64,000 bases of DNA, taken from Ulota crispa. Lineage: Eukaryota > Streptophyta > Bryopsida > Orthotrichales > Orthotrichaceae. The DNA is taken from NCBI GenBank assembly GCA_963920765.1, contig OY987247.1, positions 12,062,471 through 12,126,470 on the forward strand. The letters are read 5' to 3'. Numbering within the stretch: the first letter of the stretch is position 1; every line of letters begins with the position of its first letter. Shown in pieces: positions 1 to 11,250 of this stretch. The notes beneath the pieces are model-generated. The model was not told the origin of the DNA and ran no database searches. It saw only the letters and a list, made by a program, of their open reading frames with translations. The position numbers and the translations under genes were made by a program.

Positions 1-145
1 CTCTTAATTACTCAATCACAAGGTCCTTCATAAAAGAAAAGGCAGTTCTAGGACTCCCGTACCTCAATTTCCACATCATACTGCCTTGGCTGACCAAAAG
101 CAGTAACAAGAATCAAGAGCCTATGGTAGAAGCAATAACTCTGTT

Positions 146-1033
146 CTAAGTAATAAATTTTGTCTCAGCAGCTGACGCTTCAATGGAGAACAATGCAATC
201 CTTGCTGTGCACTTCACTTTAAGGTTGTACACTTGAGAAGTTCCTGTAATTATGGTGTAAAAGAATAGTTCTCTTAAATAATGCAGCTCACAATGAACAA
301 GAATCAGCAAATTGTTACCTAAATCCACCATTGTGTAACAATTCATAGTTGACATTTGAAATTTTGCATTTCTTCAAGGGTCGAGTTGCACTCTTTGCAC
401 TCCATGGGCTGCCGCCAAATGAGAGGGTAATGTAAAACCTTGAATGCTTAAAGGGGCATGTTGGATATGGACAAGGGAAGGGCTTATGCTGGCATGCTTC
501 CTGTTCATGCATTCTCCTCTCAGTTTCCTTGTTGTATTGGAACATCTCATTGCAACTATGAGGAGCATGCTTGCAGGGGGCTTGCGTTGACTCTAGAATC
601 TTCTCAACCATTAAGGATCAGATCTGACCAGTGGGTTGAGAGCATGATGGGCATTTCTGTTGAATGATCCTCTGACAACAAGATGAACAAATAGAGTGGC
701 CATTCTAACACTACACACCCCACAAAACAGTTGCATTTAGTGTCATCACCAAAGAACAATGGAAAAATAAGGTCAAATTTGTTACATGGACTTTTGTTCA
801 AAGTGAATGGAATGATTAATTTAACCTCTATGATGTGTCTTGTTCAATCATGAGTTCAACAAACAAAGAAAATAAAAGGGTATGGATAGTACTTGGTACA
901 CGGGTGGAGAGAAGGGCTCCACGCAAATTAGACAATCAAGGAGGCTAGTGTCTAGAGAATATCTCATGCTCCAATCCTCCAAAGCTTGTCTCAGATTTAG
1001 TGACATGCTTGGCATTGTCGAAGCCAGAATCAT
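146..1033 (-). pseudogene. SINA-like RING E3 ubiquitin ligase, disrupted
   Basis: Two minus-strand exons are recognisable. Exon 1 (893-1033) ends with the first half of a RING finger, LLDCLICVEPFSPPVYQ, and a GTACT donor. Exon 2 starts at 710 after a TAG acceptor and continues the RING with the NGHSICSSCC and KCPSCSQPTGQI blocks. It then enters the SINA zinc-finger region (VEKILESTQAPCKHAPHSC). Family members ubiquitinate substrates through the RING and bind them through the C-terminal SINA domain. Lesions: a TAG as the second codon of exon 2 (705-707, just before NGH), a TGA after PTGQI, and a frameshift near 430, after which HLAAAHGVQ appears in another frame. The weak C-terminal part ends at a TAA at 146. 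The start ATG at 1033 is tentative. The family match is strong; non-functionality is inferred from three separate lesions. Confidence 0.75.
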
Positions 1034-1802
1034 TCGCACGATGGTCTCTCTTTGCCTCCAAGGTTGGGTGCACTAGCTAGAAATGAACAAAGCTTTGCAT
1101 GCAGAACTCGACACCTGATGACCAGTTTGGATTCCCTATTAGCAACAAAGGATGGCCAATACAAGAGTGTACATAAAGCTTGATTGAGTTCTAAGGTTAA
1201 CAGTTTGGATCTTGGAATCACCGCAAGTAATAGCATGTCAATATGTAGAGCCATGCTCCATCAGCACATGCAGCTTAGCCCTTATCTCTGCCCCTTTCAC
1301 GTATCTTCAAAGAAGGAAAGGTCTGCTCAACTTCTCCCGTTCCTTGGTTCTTGTTTCTCTCTCCTTGCAAAAATGACAACTGATAAGACTCTTAACAAAA
1401 AAGGAAGAGAGATTTTGCTAAAAACACAGCGTCATTTGCAGCATGCATTTTCATTGAAGGCAAGATTGCAAGAGTACAAGAGCATAAGACAAATTTGACG
1501 TGGATTAAAAGTATATGCCACTTGCTGAATTAAGTGGTTTTGAAAATCTAAGAATAATTACGTGAGAGTGATCAGAAAGTGGCCGAAATTCAACAAGTTC
1601 AAGCACAAGCATGTGTGGTTTATTGTTTGAAAGAGTTGTAGACCAGACTTCCTTGTGTCCCAAATGCCGGTGTAAGATAGCGTACTTTCAAAGAAGGAAA
1701 GGTCTACTCAACTTCTATTGCAATGACCTAGATACAAACCTAAACGCTGCAATTGCGATGGTAATGCTGTTGTCTTGAGAGAGAGAGAGAGGGAGACGCG
1801 TC

Positions 1803-1960
1803 CTCCGCACCCCACATTTCATTGCATCACCAGCTCCACCATGGTGGGGGGAAGGGAAGGGCAAATTCATCCCCCGCATCCCACATCCCTTTCAATTCCA
1901 TTGCATTGCCAGCTCCGCCACGGTGGGGGGAAGGGAAGGGAAGGGAAGGGCAAATTCATT
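1803..1960. repeat. Two-copy tandem repeat, about 75 bp unit
   Basis: A unit containing CCCCACATTTCATTGCATC, CCAGCTCCACC and GGTGGGGGGAAGGGAAGGGC is repeated immediately downstream with small changes. The second copy has an expanded GGGAA run. Confidence 0.8.
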
Positions 1961-2483
1961 TGTGTTTACAATGACAGAGACAATGTCCGGGGAGGTTTTA
2001 AAAAAAACTCGGTACATTTCCTAGTCTTCTCTAATATACTCAGTTTTAAAAAAAAAACCAGTCATGGCCTAGACATGTATTTTTTGGTCGGCCAATAACC
2101 TTTGTTTTTTTCTTCACTCGGTTGAATTTCCTAAGTTTAGGAAAACAGTTTGGTTGAAATTTGAATTTCAATGTATTATATTGGATTTTTTTTCTTACAA
2201 ATGCTGCAAACAAATCAATCTTTTGCTTACCATGTGCATGGCATAGCAAAGCAAGACAATGATCAAGACATCAAAAACCCGTCAAGTTACCCCAACCAAT
2301 GCAAATCTTTTAATACTTTAAAAGGATTTATTGTTGACTTTTTTTTGGTTGGATTTGAACCAAGTCAAGTCCCACCATCTTGGAATTGAGCACCACATTA
2401 CCTCTAAAGATTGGTGCACCAAGTGCACCTCCTATCCATTAACCATCAAGTGCACACTTTATCCCATTAACCATCACATAGTC

Positions 2484-2530
2484 ACCCACTCACCCTCTCA
2501 TTTACTCACCCACTCACCCACTCACCCACA
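2484..2530. repeat. CACCCACT-type short tandem repeat
   Basis: Imperfect repeats of an octamer close to CACCCACT run through this interval. No coding role is evident. Confidence 0.7.
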
Positions 2531-3994
2531 TGGCCACCTCACCCATGTTTCTTGTTTTTTAATTTTTTGAACTTTTAGCACCCTATAACTGCTTGTGAAA
2601 TAAAACAGCATTTGTTTTTTATTTAGAAGGTTGGGAAATTTCCTTATCATGGAAAATTTCATAGGTTGATTTCCCATAATTTCATATTTCATTTGGCCCA
2701 TTTCCTTGTCTATAAGTGCATGTTTGGCTAAATTTCCTAAAGATGAAATTGTAACTCAGTTGATTTCCTAAGCCATGTTTTTATGGTTGGAAGCAAATCC
2801 GGCAACTTTCATTTTATTTTGACAATCCTCAAAAAAAGTTAGCTGACTTGTAACTAAAACTTGGTTCTTCCTAGACATTGGATAGAGACAGGCAGCACCA
2901 TCTTGGTGCAACAGAATTCTCACAAACTTCATCCAAAGATGATGACTAATAGTACTTAGCAGCGCAAATATTTTTGGCTAAATTTAGCAAAAATTTTACC
3001 TCAATTTTGATTGTGCTAAAAGTGTATTGTAAAAAAAAATCAAAAAATCAAAAAATAGCCAAAATTTCAAGATGTAATTGCTTGTGAGATGAGGTGCAAT
3101 TTGAAAAGTGTCCTAGTAGCTAATGAGATCTTAGATCTAGGCACCTTAAATAGCCAAGAATCACATTTGATTTCCCCCCACTTTGCATTCAAGTTAGGAG
3201 TTGGGTGCCACTTCGCCCTTGGTAAGATCAAAAGGGTAAAATGCAGGTATCAATTTTGGTAACTCTTGATAGCAATTGCAATTGTCAACTTCATTAGAAT
3301 TGCAACTTTATTGGACCTTGTTGCTTAATGAGTTTATGCCCTATTTGTTTTGCAAAAGCAAGGGAATTGCAGATTTGGCATCAGATCATTTGTATACACA
3401 AACATTGGGGATTTGAGATGAAATCAACCCTTGGAGAATTACTAGTGTTAGAAGCTATCATTTGCATGATAAATTTACACTTGCTTCCATTTTTGTTGTA
3501 TTGCCATAGTTGAGCTATGTATTTTCAATTTACATTGTTAGTTTACACTTTGTAAATGTCCAAGTTCAACATGATAACTACAAAAATAAAACAACTATGG
3601 AAGATTGATTATAGACATCATCAATTCACATAGTTGGAGAATATATAAAAAAAAAAACTTGATAGTTGCCATTTATATCTCAATAAGTTGCAAGACATAT
3701 AGCTGAAAGTTTCTAGCCAAGGAAAACAAATTAGCCAAAATACTAAACAAAAAGCCAATCTATTGCAACTTGCCCTCTACAAAGTATAAGGTAGGTAGCA
3801 ATTTTTTTGACCTGCAATCCACAATTTTAGCAAGTGGAGCTAAAAATGAAAAATGAATTTAAGAACCCTGCTTGAAACCTATGGTATAAAGTGCTTACTA
3901 GTTTCTTTGTATCATTCAAAATTTCAAACAAAATCAACAACCATATCCAAATATAAAAACAAGAACATATAAACAAAAAAAAATGCTTTCAAAT

Positions 3995-4776
3995 TTAACC
4001 CCTAAGAGTCCAGGCCATTTTCACCAAAATCAGGGTTTTTAGAGACCAACAACTTTGATGCATTGTATCTCAGTCAATCAGATGATCCTCAAAAAGTGAC
4101 CATTAAAAATAGTGGAATACCTACTTAAAAAATGGTTTGCAAATTTTGGGAACAATTCACCGCAGGAGATGGGAGATTATAACATTTGATCTAACAACAT
4201 GTGATGACAAAATCTCATTTTTTGGTAGGTAGTTGCTATTTGATGATTTTTACAAAATTCTATAAACCCTAGCTTCCTTTCAAATTTTGTGAGCAACAAG
4301 ATGAGATGTGAGAGCACACACTTGTAAATTATTGAAGATTGCACATCTTTTTATGTCAAGTTTTAGGGCTTCAAATTGCTATTGCACAGAAAACAATATC
4401 CAACAAAGTCAATGACAATTGCCATAATAAGGGTTCAACATGCTTGAATCCTTGCCAACAACTTTCTTGCTACCACAAAGCACACGCAGGGAAGCTTGCA
4501 AGGGATATTGACCAATTGCAGCTTGTAAAACCGTGATTGCCACCACGCCCCATATTGTGCCACCATGCCCCATATGATGTTTTCACGCAATCAAATCTCT
4601 TGCAGTACTTGTACAACACTTGGGTTTCCTTGCCATTACTCCATTGGCATGGACAACTTGAATGCCTTCATAATTGTAGTTTACATCAAGATTAAAAAGT
4701 TAGATCCAGTCCCTCAAAACAAGGCTTTGAAATTGTGGGAGGCCATATATGGGGCACTAGGGCGCTTAGGGATTAA
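3995..4776. mobile_element. TTAA-flanked inverted-repeat element (piggyBac-like), degenerate
   Basis: The left side reads TTAA then CCCCTAAGAGTCC; the right side reads GGGCGCTTAGGGA then TTAA. The ends are inverted relative to each other for about the first ten bases and then diverge. The pattern matches better-supported elements elsewhere in the window (for example 39145-39784). No transposase frame is present. Confidence 0.5.
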
Positions 4777-4921
4777 CCTCAAAGAACCAGTATTTAATTT
4801 ATGATACTAATATCCTACCTAGAATCACGTTGAATTTTCAAAATCAAACATTCTTGAATCATTCATAGAAATCCAACTCCTCTAATATCAATTCTCAATT
4901 ACCAACAAAGCCCAACAAGCA

Positions 4922-5149
4922 TTAACCCTTAGACAACCATAGGGCATAATATATATGCTGACATATAATTTGCTACCAATAAGAAATTTTAATTTGGGAT
5001 CTCAAATAGCTCACTAGAAGTGCATTGATCTATTCTCCAACTTCTTTGTTGGTCTCAAATGTAGTAAAGGTGTGGATTCATTCCAAATACAAGAAAAATA
5101 CCCCGTATTATATTGGTTGCAAAGGGCCTTTCGGTCGTTTAAGGGTTAA
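4922..5149. mobile_element. TTAA-flanked MITE (piggyBac-like), 228 bp
   Basis: TTAA then CCCTTAGACAACCATAGGGC on the left faces GGTCGTTTAAGGG then TTAA on the right. The interior shares phrases such as ATTGATCTATTCTCCAACTTC and AATACAAGAAAAATAC with elements at 33706-33948 and 50816-51370, so these form one sequence family. It is short and non-coding. Confidence 0.75.
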
Positions 5150-5618
5150 GGAAATATTACACCATGGTGGGATGCTCATTTGCACTTTCTAAAACATACA
5201 TCACTTTACAACAAGCATAGAAATATAAAAAATGCTTACAAAACCTTGTAAACTCCGCATGGTACGCACACAAAAATCATACATGGTAAGTTATATATAC
5301 AAAATTGTTCAAGCATGGCCCCATGTTTTTAACGCAACACCACAAGGTGAACATGTGATTTAACTAAACGTTACCACTATAGCATGCACATCAATGTTCA
5401 CCCTTTTAATCAAAGTAACACAAAATAGGACTTAAACAGAAGTGGAGAAAAAACATGGGAGAGCAAAAGTTAACCATGTGCCCATCTTGGGGTGTTGCTT
5501 TAGCAATTCCCTATATATATATACATACGCATACATGGTCTTATGAAATTTATTTTATGCGCGCATTCTCTGAATAAGAAACGTCACATAAGGAACACAA
5601 AAAAGATCGAATTGAGCT
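5150..5618. other. 3' flank of the thioredoxin-fold gene
   Basis: AT-rich sequence with no recognised gene. A short TA microsatellite lies near 5512-5522. This is probably 3' UTR and flank of the minus-strand gene ending at 5619. Confidence 0.4.
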
Positions 5619-8473
5619 TTACGAGGAGGGGTATATCATGCCCAACCCACTTGCTTTGACAAGGGGTTCAAAAATCTTGCCCCACTCATCCGCACTCCAA
5701 CTCTCATCAGCCCCCACCACCGCCACTCCATTCACTAGGTAGCTCGGAGTGCCTACCACTCCTCTCGAGCATCCATACTACACCAATCCCCCCACAAAAT
5801 TCGCAACTTCCGAGTTAGTACTATTTGAGAATTCGAAAATGTCAATTTCATAATAATTCAAAAGGGTGCAAATAAAAGGGGGTTAAAAATCAACATTTTG
5901 GTTTTGAGACGTCCAAAGCAGTGAGGTAGAATGCACTCTACTAATTATGCAATGATTTGGAATCCAAACCATACGAGTAAAGAATCTTTTTGAAAGTGGT
6001 TGGGGGCTAAGGACTAGATAACTCTGAAGAGTGAAAAAAAAACAAAAAAAAGTTTGAGAAAGTTCTTGAACGTCATGCCAAGTCATAAATCTTGTATATC
6101 TAGATTCAAAGTTTTTTTTTTTTTTTTTTGTTGGTTACCGTAATCTGACGTGTTCCAAGATTATGTGTTCCAACTTAAGGCGCTTTACACTATGTCCCAC
6201 GTCCCACTGAAATCTAAGCATCTGATTGATTGGTGTAGAGCCTAAAGTCCCAAAGTCCCACATTGCATTTTGCTTATATGGCAACACTTTATGGAAAATT
6301 TTGGCGCTAAAGAAGATGGGACTGCAATCAAGGTTTGGGTCAACCATTTTTCTAAACCCAACCTTCACCTCAAATCCCACCGACACTTTTGCATAAAATA
6401 TTCATGGCTTTCTCTAGTACTCCTTTTTACCCTTAATAACCCAACAAAACTAAGATCTTGCATTGGGGTGAGACTTGTAGAGATGGAACGTGGTGTGAAC
6501 CGCTCCTTAGTAAGGAGGTGACTACTGCTTTTGGTGGCCAGAGTGAATTTCTTTTAAAAATGATACAAAACTTTCAACATATATTCGCAGAAACAGAAAT
6601 GAAAGTCCTGCGTGATTTAGCCACGTGTAAATTGTCACTAAAATTTAATTGAAAAAGGGGTTAGCAAGGTCTTACCTTGAAGGAGATCCGAGTGGCTAGA
6701 TCCGTGGCGGAGTCGTTGAAGCCCGCTTCGAATGAATTGGCGGAGAGGCCGAGGTCGGCTGCCAGCGATATCAGCCGGCTCACCACATGCGCTGGCGTTT
6801 CATGGTTGGTGCTCGGGTTTAAGAATGCCTCCTGCAAAGGACCCCACAAGCTTTTAACATATTTGAAAATTTGAAGCTCAACAATGCAGGTATTCATTTT
6901 TGCCACATGTTTCCAGTTCATTCATTAGTTCGAAAACCTAGAAACTCCATGGGCTAGGGTCACATGGATCCCAACCATGGAACTCCAATGACACAATTTC
7001 CATTCCATCCATGACAGAAAAACAGCAAAAAAAATATCAGGTTGAGAAAAGAGCCAATAGCTCTTCTCCGAGGGTGTTCCAAAGGCGGTTTTTGAGGGCG
7101 TTTAATGTAGCAACACCCCTAACCGTGACTGTCCCCCCCATGGGCAACACCTATATTTGCACCCATATCTGAGTTCTTTGATCCCATGATTGACGGATAT
7201 AAAAAAATGTTGGTTATGGGTGACAAAGTAATGGTTTTGGGTGACAAGATAATGGTTATGGGTGACAAGTGCAACGCATTTGAATGCCAATGGACTTGAA
7301 GACAAGCACAATGGACAGCGTTAAATAGTTTTGCGTCATCTTTCATGACAGTTATAAGTGTTTCATCTTACTATTTAAGTAACTGTTCAAGTAGTTCTAC
7401 AAGCATATGAGCACAATAAAGCCTTCAGTAAGAGTCTTCTCTAGCATCTCCTACACACAACTATACATTTTCAGCAATTTTGGATATTTGAAAACACTTA
7501 GTGAACAAATGCTTATAACTGGAACTTTAAAATTGATGCCAATATATATAGTTTCATCTTGCTTACTTAACAATGTTTTTTTCAAAATTCATCAAATGAA
7601 TTTTTCCTACTCCAACCAAAATCCTTAGTTTCAAGCTTACGGGGTGTTGCTACCTCGTACTTTATTAGTTTGAGACCCCAATCAAGGTGAACTGTAACTC
7701 AAAGATTGAACTAAAACATGCAAACTGCAAAAAAACTTTTTGGTATACATAGCCTTGATTGATTTCTGTTATACAAACCCAGGTGTGTTCAAAATCTAAG
7801 GTAGGTAGTGTGGAAAATTCTCATCTGCAATGGCACCATAATACCTGATTAGAAAAGATGAGCTCCAAGAGCGGATACACCAAGGACGCGTTCGTGCGCT
7901 GTGCCACGTGCAGTGCCCGGCATGCGAAGAACGCATTATGATGAAACCTGCACAACATTCCGTTTCATTCTACTCTTTCCTTGATCGATTTCCAAACAAT
8001 CACGCTGGCATTTTCTCATCTCAGACCTAAACCAATCAGAATTGCGGAAGGGACACTAGTAGAACATGAGTCCTAATCAAGTGGTCCTACTCAACACATA
8101 CATGTCCTACTCAACACTGCTATGTTCAAAATGTCCAAATCAACACAATATTGTTGATTAGGGTCATGTTTTCTAGTAGTGGGAAGAGAAGGATTTACGG
8201 AGCGGGGAAGGGATGCACGATGACGACGAGCGAGGAGCCGTAGCGGTCCGCCACTTGCTTCACAGCAGGCCAGGCGTTCTTACAGTCGATGCACAACGGA
8301 TCCACAAACACCTCCCACAGCACCGGACCCCGCATCACCGGGTCCGCTTTGCCGTTGTACACGAACCCATCGTACCGCTCCGGAATTGCAAATTGCGCCA
8401 CCACCATCACCGAGGTGCCGCTCAACAACACGGACAACCACCACACTGCCGCCACTCCAAGCGCCCAAGCCAT
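5619..8473 (-). CDS. Secreted DsbA/thioredoxin-fold protein, 230 aa
   Basis: Four exons on the minus strand: 8199-8473, 7845-7947, 6676-6831 and 5619-5777, joined in phase with GT-AG introns. The N-terminus is a signal peptide or anchor (MAWALGVAAVWWLSVLL), so it probably enters the secretory pathway. A thioredoxin-fold active-site motif CIDC (Cys61, Cys64) follows FVDPL. Exon 2 encodes HHNAFFACRALHVA, which fits the helical insert of DsbA-like folds. Exon 4 carries the cis-proline loop GVVGTPSYLVNG (Pro189). The layout matches a plant thioredoxin-superfamily protein of about 225 aa. Some plant members have lost the second cysteine as I recall, but this one keeps CxxC, so redox activity is plausible. 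The ATG at 8473 is the first in frame. It is head to head with the gene starting at 8978. Introns 1 and 2 contain small transposons. Confidence 0.88.
7108..7653. mobile_element. Inverted-repeat element in an intron, short termini GTAGCAACACCCC
   Basis: It lies in intron 2 of the thioredoxin-fold gene. It is bounded by GTAGCAACACCCC and its complement GGGGTGTTGCTAC. The interior (GGTTATGGGTGACAAAGT, ACACACAACTATACATTTTC) matches the right arm of the large fold-back element at 50254-52096. Confidence 0.6.
8054..8181. mobile_element. CACTA-type MITE, 128 bp
   Basis: The terminal repeats are CACTAGTAGAACATGAGTCC and, on the right, the complement-like GTTTTCTAGTAGTG. The element is flanked on both sides by GGA, a 3-bp target duplication typical of CACTA (En/Spm) elements. 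It lies in intron 1 of the thioredoxin-fold gene. Confidence 0.8.
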
Positions 8474-8977
8474 CGTCACCAGCAATCAATTCGCCAACAG
8501 AACTAACCCAACTCGACTCGAGCACTCAACTGATATCGCGCACTGTCGTCGTACTAAAGACGTGAATCAAATTCTACAAGCGCGCTGCAGGACAGTGACA
8601 AACGGAGGAGACGACATATGGACCAGGGGGGAAGAAGCACGAAGCCGAAGAAGCCCACCGGAGCCCGTCCCTCGTCGCCGAAATCGGACGTATCGTTCAC
8701 CTTTCGTCCGTCCGGTGGATGCATCGTTCACTTTTCGTCCGTCATTTGGACGTATCGTTCACCTCTCGTTCGTTTTTTGGACGTATCGTTCGTCTTTCGT
8801 CTGTATTTTGAACGTGTCATTCATCTTTCGTCCGTTTTTTGGACGTTTCGTCGTCGTTTCCGTCCTTCAGGCACGTGAGCATATCCGGGGCTCTTCCTTA
8901 ACCCCCGGCAGTAAAACTACTCTTCCTAACCCCCATTTTTTGTCCTTTGCGTAGCCGTTCGCCTCACTCGTGTGGCT
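8474..8977. promoter_or_regulatory. Divergent promoter region with a degenerate tandem repeat
   Basis: This 504-bp gap separates the start codons of two head-to-head genes, so it should contain both promoters and 5' UTRs. Between about 8690 and 8872 a unit of roughly 37-40 bp is repeated four to five times. Its core is TTTGGACGTATCGTTCA followed by a TTTCGTCCG phrase. The repeats contain GACGT cores, which resemble bZIP sites; that function is only an inference. Confidence 0.6.
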
Positions 8978-11250
8978 ATGGCGATGGCTGTGAATAACGT
9001 GACACGCCTCTTCCAGTCTTTCATGACCAGGTTTCTGAATCTAACGCGCACTCCCTAATCCTAAACCCCTAAACCCTAAACCCAAACTAAGATTATCGCA
9101 AACCCTAAACCTATATTGATCGAACCACCTAACTTGCTAAGAAATTTTGCTGTAACAGAGTGATAGCGCTCGAGGACATGGCGAAGCTGAGCAGCCAGAT
9201 GCTCGCAGTCTTTCAACAAGAGCTCGGTAAAACAGCCTCCTCACATGAAAACTTCTCTCATTCGAAGCTGCTAAAACGCTTATGCAGTGTGCTAACCCTA
9301 ATATTTAGGGTTTTTCAGAATGTTTTCGTAGGTCGCCTTTGAATAATTCAACCACGTTGGCACAAGTGCTGGCAAAGGAGCCTAGTGAGCGTTTGAATGC
9401 GTATCAAGACGCAGGATACCGGCATTGCCACACCGATCACGCAGTGCTGGTCAAGTGTATATCATCACCCCTTCTCTTCCATTTCTCCGACATTCCGTGC
9501 CAGGTTGATCTCTGATTATCTCTTTAATTTTAGCTACTTTCTGATTATCACTTTGTACTAATATGAGCTTGTTGCTTGCGACAGTGGATAATGCGCTTAA
9601 GTTCCTTCAAAACCACGTCCAGCGAGGTACGCGCCTGCACTTGTTTGCTTTTGCAACTAGCTTCCTTGCCTTGTCGTGCTCATTAGGTGTTCTAGAAAAC
9701 CTAGCTTCACCAAACTCTGTCAATTGTAAGGAGCTAGGGTTTTAGATCTAGAAGAGAACGGTGTCAAATTGGACATTTTTGGTCAATTCAGACGTGTCAA
9801 TTCGGACGTTTTTTTGTCAATTTGGACATTTTTTTGTCGACCCATTCAGTCAATTTGGACAATTTTTCTTGTAGTGGCTAGAATATCTCTGGGTGAGTTT
9901 CCTTTAGAAATGTATCACTCGTTGCATACCTTTGTTATCTTAAGATGCCACTTTTCAAATTTAGTGTGAAAGCTGCACAGCGTGAACATTACTCAGAAGT
10001 GGAGCCGGGATGTTTTATTGAGCTGATGCAAAGAATGGAGAATTCCAGTGTTCACTTGTGAATGCTGGTTTCTTCCTTTCATTGAATATTCAGCTCTTCA
10101 TTACAATATGCTACCAGTTTGCTTTTAGCATGGAAAATTTTCAACTCTAATGTATTTGATTAGCTTGCAACTTCCTTGGACATAATTGCAGTGAAGCACG
10201 TCAACTTTTCGCCCACTCTCGATTTTTGCTGTGTTAGCGTAGTGAGATGCCCTTCTAAGGTTTGGCTCAGAGTTTGGTTCAGGGTTTGATTTAGGGTTTA
10301 GGGATTAGGGTTTAAGGGTTTAGGGTTTAGGATTTAGGGCTTGATTTAGGGTTTGATATGTTTCTGGGTGCTCTGTTTCTCCAGCACGCGCAGTCATGGG
10401 GGAGATTGAAAAGCTGCTGGACGAAGCGAATGGAATTATGCACGACAATTTGAACGCGCAATTGGGAAGCTTTGCATTGTCAGAAGATGTAGGGGTTTCT
10501 GGAACTGCTCAAACTGGCCAAGGAGTGCACATGGGAGAGGTGGGTCTAAAGCTTTGAACTTTCTTTTGAGTGTTTAGTGGGCGTCAGAGTTACAACTTCT
10601 GCTGGATGATAGACACGTGTTACATCCAGAAAGAAAACCAAGAAAGAATTTTGACGCCCATATTTTAGGTACATGCAAGTTTGTCTTTTTTTCAGTGAGA
10701 AAGGGAGAGGCTTAACAGAAGAGAATCGAAAAACCATGAAGATTCTCAAAATCCAGTTCTTTGCATTTGTTTTTCAGATCAACTAGAAGAAGGAATCTTG
10801 ATTGAGGTGTTTAAATTTTCCTAACTTGTAGGCCTATTTTTGAGAACCTGGTTTTTCCCACCTTTTGACGGAATTTTCAGTCTTGACGCCCGTACTGATT
10901 ATGTTTCTAGGCTTTCTCTCCAAACATTAAAAGGCGGCATTTGTCTACACCAGACTACGTGACAACCATGGCAGCCATTTATAACATGCTACAACAAGAC
11001 TTCACCATGCAGGTCTCTCAAAATCCCTTCAATTTCCATCAGAGATCTCCAAACTCGTGCTCTTTACTTCTTTTTTCTTTTTTTAGCAAGTTGCTAAGGC
11101 ATAGGGTGGATTGAAAAACAGGAAAAGGTGGTTGCTACTCTCGGATTAGACTTGTCTTCTGAGCTACTCCAAAACTATCAAACGATGTGGACGTTACGGC
11201 CCTTTCTGAATGAAACCGTCGTGGAGGAGGCTCTTAGCTGGACCATATAA
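8978..11250 (+). CDS. Conserved plant protein of unknown function, 228 aa
   Basis: Seven exons join in phase: 8978-9030, 9159-9226, 9319-9456, 9585-9626, 10385-10539, 10911-11012 and 11122-11250. The N-terminal half is helical and probably coiled-coil (VIALEDMAKLSSQMLAVFQQ, then LDNALKFLQNHVQRARAVMG). A low-complexity linker follows. The C-terminus has the pattern DYVTTMAAIYNMLQQDFTMQ, then LQNYQTMWTLRPFL, ending EEALSWTI. It has the feel of a conserved plant protein, but I cannot name the family with confidence. A small helical subunit of a larger complex is possible. The exon 3 donor (GTATAT after 9456) was chosen because only it restores phase with exon 4. It shares a divergent promoter with the thioredoxin-fold gene. 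Intron 1 and intron 4 contain telomere-like boxes. Confidence 0.8.
9058..9112. repeat. Telomere-like AAACCCTA cluster in intron 1
   Basis: Several CCTAAACCC units occur in the first intron of the 228-aa gene. Telo-boxes near the starts of plant housekeeping genes are common and bind telobox factors, so this may be regulatory rather than telomeric. Confidence 0.6.
10258..10360. repeat. Telomere-like TTTAGGG cluster in intron 4
   Basis: A run of imperfect TTTAGGG and GGTTTGATTTAGGG units lies upstream of exon 5 of the 228-aa gene. The degeneracy argues for an old interstitial repeat, not a chromosome end. Confidence 0.6.

Larger units (their letters stand above)
1034..3994. other. Repeat-rich intergenic stretch, no gene recognised
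   Basis: No conserved coding region is visible on either strand. The stretch holds a short GA microsatellite near 1777-1791, two low-complexity repeats listed separately and AT-rich sequence. A 30-base phrase around CAAAGAAGGAAAGGTCT occurs twice (about 1307 and 1687). Confidence 0.5.

Noticed and set aside
2340-2395. tRNA-like T-arm (GGTTCAAATCC on the minus strand)
   Set aside because: The stem does not pair, and no anticodon arm or acceptor stem can be drawn.
8289-8954. A 221-codon plus-strand frame opposite the thioredoxin-fold gene
   Set aside because: It mirrors exon 1 of the minus-strand gene and continues into the tandem repeat; its sequence has no domain and no splice support.
9058-10360. 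A chromosome end or telomere fusion
   Set aside because: The TTTAGGG units are few, degenerate and inside introns of a gene.
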